From NCBI GenBank assembly GCA_001792895.1, contig MARA01000012.1:186001-250000 (forward strand): DNA of 64,000 bases, read 5' to 3'. Source of the stretch: Lentinus brumalis (Eukaryota > Basidiomycota > Agaricomycetes > Polyporales > Polyporaceae). The translations under genes and the position numbers were made by a program. Below are positions 11,316 through 24,860 of the stretch, one piece after another (the first letter of the stretch is position 1; each line of letters begins with the position of its first letter). The notes under the pieces are model-generated. The model ran no database searches, was not told the origin of the DNA, and saw only the letters and a list, made by a program, of their open reading frames with translations.

Positions 11316-11619
11316 TTCGTGATGTTGCGAGTGTGAACTAACATTGTCCGGAGAGACTCACTCCAGGGGACGGAGTCGAAGTTCACGGAAGCCCCCATAG
11401 CAATGGACCGTACATAGCCTTTGGTATTCCGAGTTTCAATGACCTTACTTATCTGCAGTTTGGAACGTCTGGCGTCTTCACTCAGCGGCAAGGAGTGCTG
11501 CGCAGGAACACGTACGAGTATGTCCCCGTGATCCAGGACGCTACAAGACGCTTGGTGGTCAACACTCGGGCGCAAGCCCGTCTCCGCTGAAGGCATCTTC
11601 ACACTGAACCACCACCGCC
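11316..11619. other. Short intergenic region, nothing seen
   Basis: Spacer between the dehydrogenase stop and the DUF6593-like start; no repeats or further gene. Confidence 0.5.
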
Positions 11620-12400
11620 ATGGACTCGCAGATCACCCTCGTCAACCCGGCCGAGCTCCCCGACCGCTTCGCGCACACGGAGCTCGTCTTTGACCGCGAC
11701 AGCCTGACGAACGCGAACCTGCGCCTCCGGGGCGGCTCTGCAGTGATGTACACAATCAGAACGACAGGACGTTCCTACTCGTCCACCGAACTGTACAAGG
11801 TGGAGGGCGGGGAGTCCTTTAAGCTAGCGAGCATCCGGCGGAACGAGGTGCTCCCTGATACGATCACCTTCCTCGGCGGTGCGCCGGTGAGGACGAAGAA
11901 GTGGATCAAGCACAAGACCTTCACTGTCCCGTGCGTGGCTTTTTCCTTTCCCGCAGGTGCTCGTAGTGGACAGTGCGCTGCGAAAACTGTGTTACCGGTA
12001 TATTGAGAGTTGACGTCTTCTGTTCGCAGCGTCCCAGGCATCGGGGAGAAGACATACGTCTGGAAGCCGACCAACCTCCGAGAGATTGCGGTCAGTATCC
12101 GGTGCACTCATAGCTATCCACTCGTCTGCACTCTGAATGCTCTACTAGCTCTATGATCAGCAAAGCCCGTTGGCGACGCCGGTGGCGTGGTTCCGGGCAG
12201 CGTACCAGAACAACGTCGACGGGCTCGCATTGACCGAGATGCCGGCCCTCTCCTTGGAGCCGGAGGTGGAGAGCATCGCGCATATCGTCCTCACGTCCCT
12301 CATGATCGTCGAGCAGAAGTACCGCATGAGGAGTCAGAATGCGACAATGCGCCCAGCTAGCTATTCCGCTGGTACGATGGCATTCCCGCTGCCTGGATGA
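11620..12400 (+). CDS. DUF6593-like protein
   Basis: Three exons (11620-11930, 12030-12090, 12161-12400) give 203 residues in frame. The protein opens MDSQITLVNPAELPDRFAHT. Beta-rich stretches follow (VMYTIRTTGRS, LPDTITFLGG, KKWIKHKTF, IGEKTYVWKP), and it ends with an alpha/beta segment containing HIVLTSLMIVEQKYR. This layout, with a final LD/HIVLT-LLVE-like helix, matches the DUF6593 family common in mushrooms; its function is unknown. No signal peptide. A disabled paralogue lies in the inverted copy at 37.4-38.1 kb. Family assignment is from remembered motif architecture. Confidence 0.8.
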
Positions 12401-12648
12401 GGCCGTTGAGCGCAGGTTGGGAGGTTGATGTATATGAGGGTTGTCCCGTGATGATTGACCGTGTTCCTCTGATCCTGACAAGTCACGAATTGCTGATGAT
12501 GAGCCCCGCACGAAGAAGAGCGGCGGAAATTCTTACGCTCACAACCGAGCGTTGTTGAAGCGGCCTTGTGAACCTGAGTAAAAAAATCAAAGATCAAGAT
12601 CGGCTGCATTCGACACCTATGCACCAAGTGGATAAAAATGCATCATTG

Positions 12649-12695
12649 GCCGTTCGCCGTTCGCCGTTCGCCGTTCGCCGTTCGCCGTTCGCCGT
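12649..12695 (+). repeat. Heptamer tandem repeat
   Basis: Six perfect copies of GCCGTTC plus a partial unit, in the 309-bp gap between the convergent DUF6593-like gene and DUF3072-like copy B. It starts directly next to the latter's stop codon region. Nothing else was seen in 12,401-12,709. Confidence 0.9.
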
Positions 12696-12709
12696 GAAGC
12701 TGTGAGCGA

Positions 12710-13041
12710 TCAATGGCTCAAGGCGATGTTGAGTGCACATCCCCAGCAGCAGTCGCTGTCGTCGTAGTATCTGACGAACTTTCTGCGACGAGCCAACCTC
12801 GCCTTCAGATCGAGGATCATGAGGCAGGCTTCGGCTTTGGTCGTGCGAGGGTTGCACGGCATGGTCGTGCGCAGCTGCCAGGCGAGCGTACGGAGGTACG
12901 TCCGCTGGCGCGGCGTCATGGGATCTATGTATTAGGTGATATAGTCGTCAGCTTGCCGGTATTGCAGTGAGGAAGCCTGTGAGATGCATGCGTACCATCG
13001 CCGGTCACCCAAGTGGCAGGGTCCTTGAGAGGAACAGTCAT
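12710..13041 (-). CDS. DUF3072-like small protein, copy B (86 aa)
   Basis: Two exons (13041-12996 and 12924-12710) with a 71-bp intron; 86 residues. N-terminus MTVPLKDPATWVTGD, then the domain DPMTPRQRTYLRTLAWQL and TTKAEACLMILDLKARL. A C-terminal tail unique to this copy (RYYDDSDCCWGCALNIALSH) contains three cysteines. The Asp-Pro-x-x-Trp N-terminus is shared with copy C (DPDTW), and the intron is again phase 1 just before DPMT. Function unknown; helical and basic, possibly nucleic-acid binding, but that is a guess. Confidence 0.75.
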
Positions 13042-13832
13042 TGCGAGTCTGTGAGCTGCAGCTCCGTGAGTACTTATGTCGAAGACTACGTAAATCTGGA
13101 CGCTTGACATACGTACCTCTTCAACAGTGGTAGTCGAGGAAGCGGGAGCCGCGAATTGAAAGCAACCTGCGGAGTCTTTATATTCATAAAGTGGGTCCGC
13201 CGCATGACCTCCTGGCACTTGAAAAAAAAATTGTCGCGCGCAATTCATTCGCAAGCATCTCAACAGCCTCGATCATTGTCTGCCCCTTTGGTTCAAGAAC
13301 GCATCATAGGAGTATTCACCAATTCCATGCGAGCCCCAGGACTCCGCCCTGGCAGCTCCCCGGATGAATACGAAACTGTATGAAACTGTGCGAACGCGTT
13401 CATGATCAGTAAAGTGGCGGGGTGGCGGTGCTTCGGCATAAGTTGGGCCGCGGGCGGCATGAGGTCGGCATCCAAATATAGAAACTTAGGTACATGACCT
13501 CACGACACCGACCCGCACCTTTCTCTTGAACCATCACCACCCGGGACGACTCGCTGGCAAGCTTGGCTCGCGGACGTTCTGGTGGTTATCCTTGCATATA
13601 TTATACCCTTAATTGCGAGTACACCTGCGTCTCAGCCTTTGACGGTAAGTTCTCAGCTCCCCAAACCGGTTAATTCAAGCATGCTAAACGAAGAATCCAT
13701 ACATGCCACCGTCGCCATGATTGTTTGCTTGTGACGTGACCGTGCAGCTGTGAAAGTGGATTTCTATACCGTACATAAGTACGTCCTATACCCGCACAAG
13801 AGCCTGACGGAATACCTTGCGTCTGCCGTGCC
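13042..13832. other. Intergenic, divergent promoters
   Basis: Region between copy B (-) and the transporter (+). It contains AT-rich patches (around 13,585-13,610 and a run of nine A at 13,222) but no gene. Confidence 0.5.
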
Positions 13833-16829
13833 ATGTCATCGGAACGGGACCCGCTCATTCCTCGGACGACTTCTCCGGAGCCGCTCGATGTCAAACGAGA
13901 CACGCGTCGAGTAGGGCCTATGGAGATCTCTAGGACCACTCGCTATGGAATTCTTGCCGCCATCTGGGTCGGCACTTTCCTATCCGTGTGTATACATCCT
14001 TCATGCATCACACCCCAGACCGCTTAGCCCTCACTTTTTGTTTGCGTTATAGTCTCTGAACAGTACGTCGTCACAGTCCGCTCTCGTGTTCGCTGTCTGA
14101 CATGCGTGACACAGCTACCTTGGTCGCCACATGTGAGGTCTTGTCAGGTTGACCTGCATACACGCGCTGAATCATCGCGGCAGTGTTGCCGTCCATTTCC
14201 TCCGACTTCAACAAGGCCCACCAAGCTAGTTGGCTTGGCACCGCGTATGTACAAGCTAGAATAATTCGAACTCTTGCTGACTCTCAGACGCGTGCAGATA
14301 CCTGCTCGCGACATGTACCTTCACCCCACTTTACGGACGACTCTCCAACGTTCTCGGTCGCAGAGGCGCCAACCAGGTCGCCATCTTTTTCGCCGGTCTT
14401 GGGGTTGCGGCTTGCGGCTTTTCTACCAACATGGAGATGCTCATCGCCGCTAGATTCGTACGTGTCAAGCTACGTCGGTCACTGAACGACCTATCTCATT
14501 ATACGCCTATAGCTCGGTGGCATTGGCGGTGGCGGCCTGTTCACGACGGCCACGTAAGCAAAGATAACATCCCCGTGCTCTGGATGATGCTGACAGTCCA
14601 GGAAGGATCATCACGAGTGACATGTACAGTCTTAGAGTGCGATCTTTCGACGCCTTCCTCGACATGCGGCTTCCGCTGACAGTAACACCCATTGGCAGAA
14701 CCGAGGGCTGACGCAAGGCGTAGCGGCCGTTTTCAACAGTGTACGTACATGTTTTCGCACCAGCCTCCGGGGCATTGATATTTATGTCACCACAGATGGG
14801 CATGGGTCTTGGTGGCCCGCTAGGCGGATTCATAGCTGACCGGTGCGCAAAGCGTCCAATCCAGTGGAGCTGACATTTGACATGAACTGTACAAACGCAG
14901 CTTGGGCTGGCGATGGGCGTTCCTCATACAGCTCCCCTTCTTCGTTGTTGCCTTCACGCTCTCGTCGGTGTACCTGTGCTACGTCACGCCGGTAAGTATT
15001 TCTACACTTTTTGCCGGACGTCTCTGACATCCCGCACAGGGGAGAAGTAAGAGCACGAAAGCCGTCTTGAAGCGTATTGATTACGGAGGAAGCGCCACGC
15101 TGCTCGGAGCCGTGAGTGACGCCAATCTCAATGACTTTCAGTCTCTTGATCTCGGACTCAGGTGCTTTCGATTCTGGTCTTCCTCAGTATGCGATTTAGC
15201 GAGGAACACCCGGTAAATCTCCCATTTTCCCTCATGACTACTATATCTGACACCTTGGCAGTGGAGCTCCCCGACAGTGTACGGCCCGCTCACCTCCGCG
15301 ATCGTCTTCGCGCTACTTTTCGTCTTCGTCGAGCTCAAGGTTGCACCGGAGCCAATCCTCGCGCCTTTCCTCCTCAAGGAGAAGATTCCGGTGCTGGTCG
15401 GGATCAGCAACTTCCTCGTAGCGACATGCAACTTCACGATAATGTACAACTTTCCGACCTGGTTCCAGACAGTCATGCTCACGAGCGCGAGCGAGGCTGG
15501 TGCGAAATTCTCTGTCTCGTTGGCCCAGCGTAGGTGTTCTATCGCTGACGTGACGCACTAGGTGCACACTTGATACCGAACGGAGTGTCTATCTCTGCTG
15601 GCTCTCTCTTCGCTGGGTAAGTGGCTCGCACACGATCCTCCGCTTATGACCGACTGTCAGCTCACGCTGTGCAGATGGGTCATGCACCGCACGGGCAGGT
15701 ACAGGAAACTGAACCTCATATTCGGTCTCTTCCCCTTCGTCGCCGCCGTGTTGCTCGCGTTGATGCGCGAGGACTCTCATCCGATTGTGTTATGGCTCAG
15801 CATTGTAAGTGTGCCTCCGACTGATGCAGCTCGCGTTGACTCCTTGGTGCTCACGAATCCATGCAGATCCCAGCTGGATTCGGTAACGCGGTGGTTCTGC
15901 AGACTATGCTCAGTGAGGATGCTCTCTTCTGGCTCTGGTCTGTTCCATCTGACCCCTATGCGACAGTTGCACTGCTCGCACACCTCCCGCGTATGTCGTT
16001 ACCTTACACCCCATCTCATACGCATGCTAAGTTGACGACGCAGAGGATGCCATGGCCGTCGGCACTGGGTTCGGCCAGCTTTTCCGGGGCATCGGCCAAG
16101 TCGGCGGCGTCGCCATATCCGCAGCGCTCTTCCAGTCCATTCTCAACGTTGAACTGCACAAGCGCATCCACACCCCGGACGCTGAAGAGGTTAGCCTGTT
16201 GCATTAGGCGCACAACAGATCCGGAACTCGCTGACGTTCCCGGGTTGCAGCTAATCAGCAGAATCCGCCACTCCTCGACCCTCGTTGCCAAGCTCCCTCC
16301 CGAACTGCAACGCGCAGCACGCGATTCGTATGCGATCAGCTTGCGCGCAGTCTTCATCATGGCCGCTGTCTCTACGCTGCTTGCATACATCGTCCGTCTC
16401 CCAGTAAGTCCCGTTTCGCTGCGTCTAACATCAATGTAAACGTGCCTGTACCTTCCCCACTTACCGTCCCTGTGTCTCTTTACACAGATCCCAGATAAAG
16501 TACTCGACCAGCCCCGCCCACGCACGCGCTCGCTCAGCGAACTCCCGAACCCGCACCCGCGCACCCCAGGCGAGCTCGCAGAAGAGACGCAGGAGAGCGG
16601 GAGCGGTGATGTCACCGAGCTCGAGGACGAAGGCAGCGGCGCCGAGGACGAACACGACGTTGAGGGCGACGTGCAAGACCAAGTGCGCCCGCTGCTGGGG
16701 CGGACGATACCGAAGCGGCGCCGGCTCTCGACGTACGAGAGCTCGGATGGGGGTATGGACTTGGAGGATGACGTTATTGGGGGTTCGGCGAGGCGATCTT
16801 CCATTGTCTCGTCGGGTCGGTCGCGGTGA
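13833..16829 (+). CDS. Major facilitator superfamily transporter (14-TM drug:H+/basic amino acid type)
   Basis: Twenty exons can be joined without a frame break, from ATG 13,833 to TGA 16,829. Many are tiny (10, 18, 24, 31 nt), and the total is 1911 nt (636 residues). Recognisable MFS elements: an N-terminal cytosolic lead MSSERDPLIPRTTSPEP, TM1 TRYGILAAIWVGTFL, the A-like motif GRLSNVLGRRG, and GGIGGGGLFTT. Also present are RGLTQGVAAVFNS, GPLGGFIADRLGWRWAF (motif C region), and later GTGFGQLFRGIGQVGGVAIS. A long acidic/Ser-rich cytosolic tail (about 110 residues) follows the last helix. The architecture fits the vacuolar basic amino acid/DHA2-like group; substrate is not determinable. Plasma or vacuolar membrane. 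Confidence 0.92.
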
Positions 16830-17138
16830 GTGGCTGGGGTACCAGGGGCTAGGAATGTTGAACGAGAGACGAGAATCGCCACCGGGGAACATCAGTGCAT
16901 AGACGCTTCTGACTTCCGACGGACGATGTCGTAGATAATACCCAGATCTTGAGGGCAATCGCATTCGTCAAAGTAACCTCTCGTGCCCTTCGCAGGCTGA
17001 GGCAACCGACTAAGTATACTGGTATGTCTCCCAAGTGTTTCCTTAAATCCGGTCGTACTGATACATTCACCTCATACAGTGTTCCCTATGTTACTTCTCC
17101 CTCTCGTTCAAATTCAACAGGTTATCAAACACCGTCCT
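16830..17138. other. Intergenic between convergent genes, nothing seen
   Basis: About 310 bp holding the 3' ends of the transporter (+) and cyclase copy 1 (-). Confidence 0.5.
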
Positions 17139-18831
17139 TCAGAAATACGCCTGCAAGACAAGTCGGGACAAATGAGGAAATGGTCACCGAGCGTACAGAC
17201 GCACAGTACTTACAGCAGCGTTCGGCGGACTAGCTACGCCCCCGAGGCTAGTTCAGCAAGCGTTCGGTCAGTACACCTCCGGCATTCAACGACAAGCTGA
17301 AGCACGCACACGTTCAGCGGCCAGGACGAGAAGAAGAACGTGTAGCGACCAGTCTCCGCGGAGTGCTTCGCAAGCGCCTCGAGGTCGAAGAACTCCCCGA
17401 TGGGCATACCCCACATGCTGCCGTCCAGACGTTGGTGAGAAGTATTTATGTCCACGAGCGGTTTACGTACCCGAGCAGGGTGGAGTGCAGGTGCACTGTG
17501 CCTTCAGCAGGAGGCCAGCGCTGCATAGGTCCCATTCAGCTCCCCAACGATGTGTGGGGTAATAGAGGCATGGCGTACGCACCTCGAGAGAGGGCATATC
17601 GGACGCGATGGCGGCGAAGTGATTGTCCCACAGGAAGCGCTTCATGTCCTCCGTCTGTTCGATGCCCGCGCTACGGGGTGCCAGAGCATGAACGCATGTC
17701 AGCCGGGCTTTGCTAGCACTTGCACAGTTAAGTCAGGCGGGCACGCACAAGGTCTCCGGCTTTCCTGAAAGGCCGTCGCGCTCCTCCTGCGTGGCGCCGT
17801 TGTACCGCTGCATGAAGCCGACGCGCAGGATGAGGATGTCCGCAGGGCGGAAGGTCGTGCCCTGGGTCTTGGCGCACTCGAGTACGTCCGCGAGCGGGAT
17901 GGGGTGCGTGGTGAACGGGTCATACGGCAGCTTGCCGTGCTTCTCGGTGTAGAACTTGACCATGTCGAGGAGCACGCCACGCCCGCAGATGCCGTGCTGT
18001 GCCCAGTCTGTGGTAGCAGTGAGGTGTGAGCTCGCCGGGCATGTGTACGCGAGGGGATGAATACGTGAGGGCGAAGACGTACTGTGGATGCCGTACTTGA
18101 TGAGCTCGGGGTCGACATCGGTCGGGCTCGCGATCGTGATCTTGCCGTTTTGGAAGAACGACGCAGGTGTGCCCTGGTAGAAGAGCCCGTGGTGGAGCAA
18201 GCCGAAGTGCTTCAGTCCATCCCACTGCGTCCCAGATTGAGTGTTCTGTAGATGTCGAGATAAGTAGCGTGAGTTACAATGTAGTACGACAACTGAGAAG
18301 AAAGACCCAACGCACGATGTGGAGGACGTCGTCGTGGACGGCGCCGCGCCCTTCTTTGAAGATGATCTCGTGCTCGGGAGGCTTGCGTCCGAACACAGGC
18401 TGTAGACAACGCGAGGGGAATCAGCTTGTGATCTCATGACACGTCTAAAGACGTCCGCGGCCCGATACTGCGCGCCGACAGTGACCGCGCTCGCACCTTG
18501 CTCGGGAAGTTCACAGGCCTGCAGAGCAAAGGGGAAGCTTCAGCTCGTGTCCTCTCCCCGACGTCGCTCTACCGTACTCACCAGTTCAGGCAGATCGCCT
18601 TGCCTGTCCTATACCATCAAGCGCTCGAGGTCAGCAGGAAGTGATCACAGCACGGGGCAGAGAAACAGAAACGCACTTGATTTCCTCGGACGCCTTTTTC
18701 ACAACCTCCTCGGTGAGCAGGTTCACAGTCCCGAGCTGGTCGTCCTTGCCCCAGACCTCCCAGGCACACCCGGTGAAGTCCTTGAACGGGGGCAGCTCGT
18801 CGAACGTCGGCAGCTTGCTCGCAGTCGCCAT
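17139..18831 (-). CDS. Cyclase/kynurenine-formamidase-like metal hydrolase, tandem copy 1
   Basis: Eleven exons: 18831-18677, 18608-18582, 18518-18497, 18399-18316, 18245-18083, 18007-17749, 17670-17583, 17520-17471, 17417-17310, 17247-17214 and 17150-17139. They sum to 1002 nt, 333 residues. It belongs to the cyclase family (PF04199 type). The metal-site motif appears as SGTQWDGLKH (residues 100-109) with Asp105 and His109 as likely ligands, where bacterial members have HxGTHxDxxxH. Other landmarks are GKDDQLGTVNLL, WAQHGICGRGVLLD, FRPADILILRVGF and FFDLEALA. Likely a hydrolase of cyclic or amide substrates; the substrate is unknown. The last exon encodes only AYF plus stop. No signal peptide. 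A close paralogue lies directly upstream. Confidence 0.92.
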
Positions 18832-19174
18832 CGTCGTGTTCGCAGTAGCAGGCGAGACCGCGTGTGAGCTATCTTGTGGCCTTTAAGCTTGTGAGGCGGC
18901 CGGAAGCCACTGCAACACGTGGGTCGGTATATTTGTCTGCGCCGTGCGGGATCCTACGGCTCCCGCTTGGGGCTTCCACGAGGGATTCCACTCTCTTCCA
19001 CCCAGACACTGAATCACGATGGACGGTGTCGAAGATACGTTGCACTTCGAGGGAAATTACACGGTGGGCGTTGGTATGTTTCCGGTTCGTACTGATACAT
19101 TCTCCTCCGAATAGAGTGTTCCCCGCTTCCATTTACCTCCATCCCCAAGATCCAGTCAATATTCATACTCCCGC
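18832..19174. other. Spacer between tandem cyclase genes (promoter of copy 1)
   Basis: Contains an AT-rich AAATATA (minus strand, about 18,928-18,934) some 100 bp before the copy 1 ATG. No further gene. Confidence 0.5.
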
Positions 19175-21021
19175 TCAGAAGTACGCCTGCCAGGGACATG
19201 TCAGCAAGGGCCGTGGGCTGTCATATCAATGGCAGCACTTACAGCAGCATTCGGCGGGCTCGCGACACCCCCGAGGCTACATGAGTAAAGATGCATCAGC
19301 AAAACTTTGGCACTCGACGCAAGATTTAGCAGAGGAATGAACGCACACATTGAGCGGCCACGACGAGAAGAAGAAGGTGTAACGACCCGTCTCCGCGGCG
19401 TGCTTCGCGAGCGCCTCGAGGTCGAAGAACTCGCCGATGGGCATGCCCCACATGCTGTCATTCAGATTGTCAATGATCATTCTCGAGCACCAAGCGGACA
19501 CAAGCAAACACGTACCCGAGGATGGTGGAGTGGAGGTGGTTGATGCCCTCGGCAGGAGGCCAGCTCTGCACGAGTCCCAGTCAACTTCGCAGCCAGTCAT
19601 GGCTCGCTTCACGAACGCACCTCGAGAGCGGGCTGGTCAGACGCGACGGCGGCGAAGTGGTTGTCCCATAGGAAGCGCTTCATGTCCTCGGTCTGCTCGA
19701 TACCCGCGCTGTCACGAGCCGAGCCTGGGTTAGCATCAAGCTCACTTTCCGTGAGCACAACGAGAGATACGCACAAAGTCTCCTCCTTCCCGGCAAGCCC
19801 GTCCCGCTCCTCCTGCGTTGCACCATTGTAGCGCTGCATGAAGCCAACGCGGAGGATAAGAATGTCCGCGGGACGGAAGGTTGTCCCCTGCGCCTTGGCG
19901 CATGCAAGGATGTCCGCGAGTGGGATGGGGTGTGTCGTGAACGGGTCGTACGGCAGCTTGCCGTGTTTCTCGGTGTAGAACTTGACCATGTCGAGGAGCA
20001 CGCCGCGGCCGCAGATGCCGTGCTGTGCCCAGTCTGTGGATAGCGCACATGTGAGTTCACATACAGATGAGCGGGAGAGACAAGACGGGACGTACTGTGG
20101 ATGCCGTACTTGATGAGCTCGGGATCGACGTCCGTAGGGCTGACGATCTCAATCTTGCCGGTCTTGAAGAACGACGCAGGCGTTCCCTGGTAGAACAGCC
20201 CGTGGTGGAGCAGGCCGAAGTGCTTCAGGCCATCCCACTGCGTCCCGGATTGGGTGTTCTACCAAATTGACTCGTAAGCGAACACGGAACTGGTTAGTTG
20301 AGAGAGCAGAGAACGAGCCGTCGCCGACCGAGTGGCGCAGTTCATACAAGCCATCCGAGTCGCCGAGTGCGGTCTGCACACGGGCTCCGAGAGGCGTTCT
20401 TCCACCCACGGCTGCTCACCGCCGTCTTACTGGATAGGCCGCCGTGTACATGAACGACATCCCGAAGAGTGACCGGAAGTCTCAGTCACCAAAGATATCC
20501 GTTCGTTGCCAGCTCAAGAGAGAACATAGACACGTACAATGTGCAGGTGGTCGTCGTGGACGGCACCGGTCCCCTCCAGGAACTTGACCTCGTGCTCGGG
20601 GCCCTTGCGTCCGAATACAGGCTGTGAATGCAAGTGCGATCAGATCTCGCAGTTGGACGTATGACGACATCGACGGGACCCCGCATGCCGGCAGCTCGTA
20701 CCTTGCTCGGGAAGTTGACTGGCCTGGCACGCGAACGGTTCAGCTGATGTCCTCCCCGACGTCGCACTGGCAGCACTTACCAGTTCAGACCGATCGCCTT
20801 GCCCGTCCTGGACGAAGAAGCCAAGGTCAGTAGAAGCCTCGAGTAAGTAACGCACGAAGGACGCACTTGATTTCCTTGGCCGCCTCCTTCACCACCTCCT
20901 CGGTCAACAGGTTCACCGTCCCGAGCTGGTCGTCCTTGCCCCAGACCTCCCAGGCGCACCCGGTGAAGTCCTTGAACTTCGGCAGCTCGTCGAACGTCGG
21001 CAGCTTGCTCGCAGTCGTCAT
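19175..21021 (-). CDS. Cyclase/kynurenine-formamidase-like metal hydrolase, tandem copy 2
   Basis: The same eleven-exon structure as copy 1, exon for exon: 21021-20867, 20807-20781, 20723-20702, 20621-20538, 20258-20096, 20033-19775, 19708-19621, 19565-19516, 19454-19347, 19276-19243 and 19186-19175. It also totals 1002 nt and 333 residues. The SGTQWDGLKH site, DQLGTVNLL, and the AYF end are retained, so it should be active. The one structural difference is intron 4, which is 279 bp against 70 bp in copy 1. Clear product of tandem duplication. A TATATAA box lies about 85 bp upstream. Confidence 0.92.
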
Positions 21022-21695
21022 CGCGGTGATAGTGGTCGGGGCGGAGTGTGAGATGTGGGCGAGCACACCTTTGAGGCGGCCGGACGCCATTGTACCCGCC
21101 GTTATATATCTCTGCGGCGCGCCCTGACAGAGTGTCAGGGTAGATGATGTCTCCCCACCGCGAAGCGAGAGATGCCGGTTTCGGGGAAGGCGAAGGCGCA
21201 GGAAGATAAGTGCTTCCGCAGCCCGAGTGGGCCACTGCGATCGCGGAAACTCCAATAGCTACGCCCAGGCGACCGGAACAGCCCTATCGTGACCTCGGTG
21301 CGCGGACATCTGACCACGTCGTATACCGCTTGCATTTCCTGGTGTCGGTGGCGCACCCCTCTGCAGCCACACTATGTAGCATGTGCGAAGGGGCTTGTGT
21401 AAATGGTTGTATGATGACGCTCCCAAGGGTATCTTCCGATGGCAACATCGTATACAATTCAATCAGGTCGTGGTAGCCACGGTACGGTCTGACGCAGATG
21501 TGTATTCGCCAAGTTTCGCTTACCGATCCACTACTTCCTCGCGGGAGACACAGATCTTGCGCAATCAGATAAGATACTCATAAGCACAAGACGAAATTCA
21601 GAACGGTACACGAAACGTGCATCAGTAGTATCATGACACTATAGAGTGCTGAGCGCGCCCAGAAACGTGAGGATCCGCACCCGAAGACCGGCAAC
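21022..21695. other. Intergenic, no supported gene
   Basis: Promoter of cyclase copy 2 at the left end and 3' flank of the PRP4 gene at the right end; no coding continuity seen between. Confidence 0.5.
21102..21108 (-). promoter_or_regulatory. TATA box of cyclase copy 2
   Basis: TATATAA on the minus strand about 85 bp before the ATG at 21,021, followed by a C/A-rich leader. Confidence 0.55.
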
Positions 21696-24526
<2,831 letters not shown>

Positions 24527-24860
24527 GTTTAACGACGAGTGATTGTGGTTTACGGGGCACCGCACGATGACAAGAAAGGCTCGTTGTCGCAGGAGAGGGC
24601 GGTGACGATGTGGTGGTCGATGAGCAAAGACGCGTTTGAGTCACAGCCGCCGAGGAGAGCCCGCGCCAATTGGTTCGGTTCTCTGCGGGAGAGGCGAACC
24701 AACAGGCCCCACGTAACTGAACCAAATTGAACTCGCGACCGCACAATCACGAACCGTTCCACGCGCGAGAAGTCGAACAACCACGGAGCCCCTTCCACGA
24801 CCCAACCACGACAACCACCGTTCCGCGACGCCCCGGACACCGTGCTCGCTGCCAGCCGCG
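24527..24860. promoter_or_regulatory. Shared divergent promoter of PRP4 and shugoshin
   Basis: 334 bp separate the two start codons on opposite strands; no TATA box is evident. The arrangement could co-regulate two cell-cycle and RNA-processing genes. Confidence 0.5.

Larger units (their letters stand above)
7640..12400. repeat. Left arm of an inverted segmental duplication (intact copy)
   Basis: The order here is 69-aa gene (-), DUF3072-like gene (-), dehydrogenase (+), DUF6593-like gene (+). The same order recurs in reverse orientation at about 37,440-40,930. Homology is visible in coding and promoter DNA, for example the 8250-8400 leader against 40,190-40,320. All four genes in this arm look functional. 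Confidence 0.8.
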
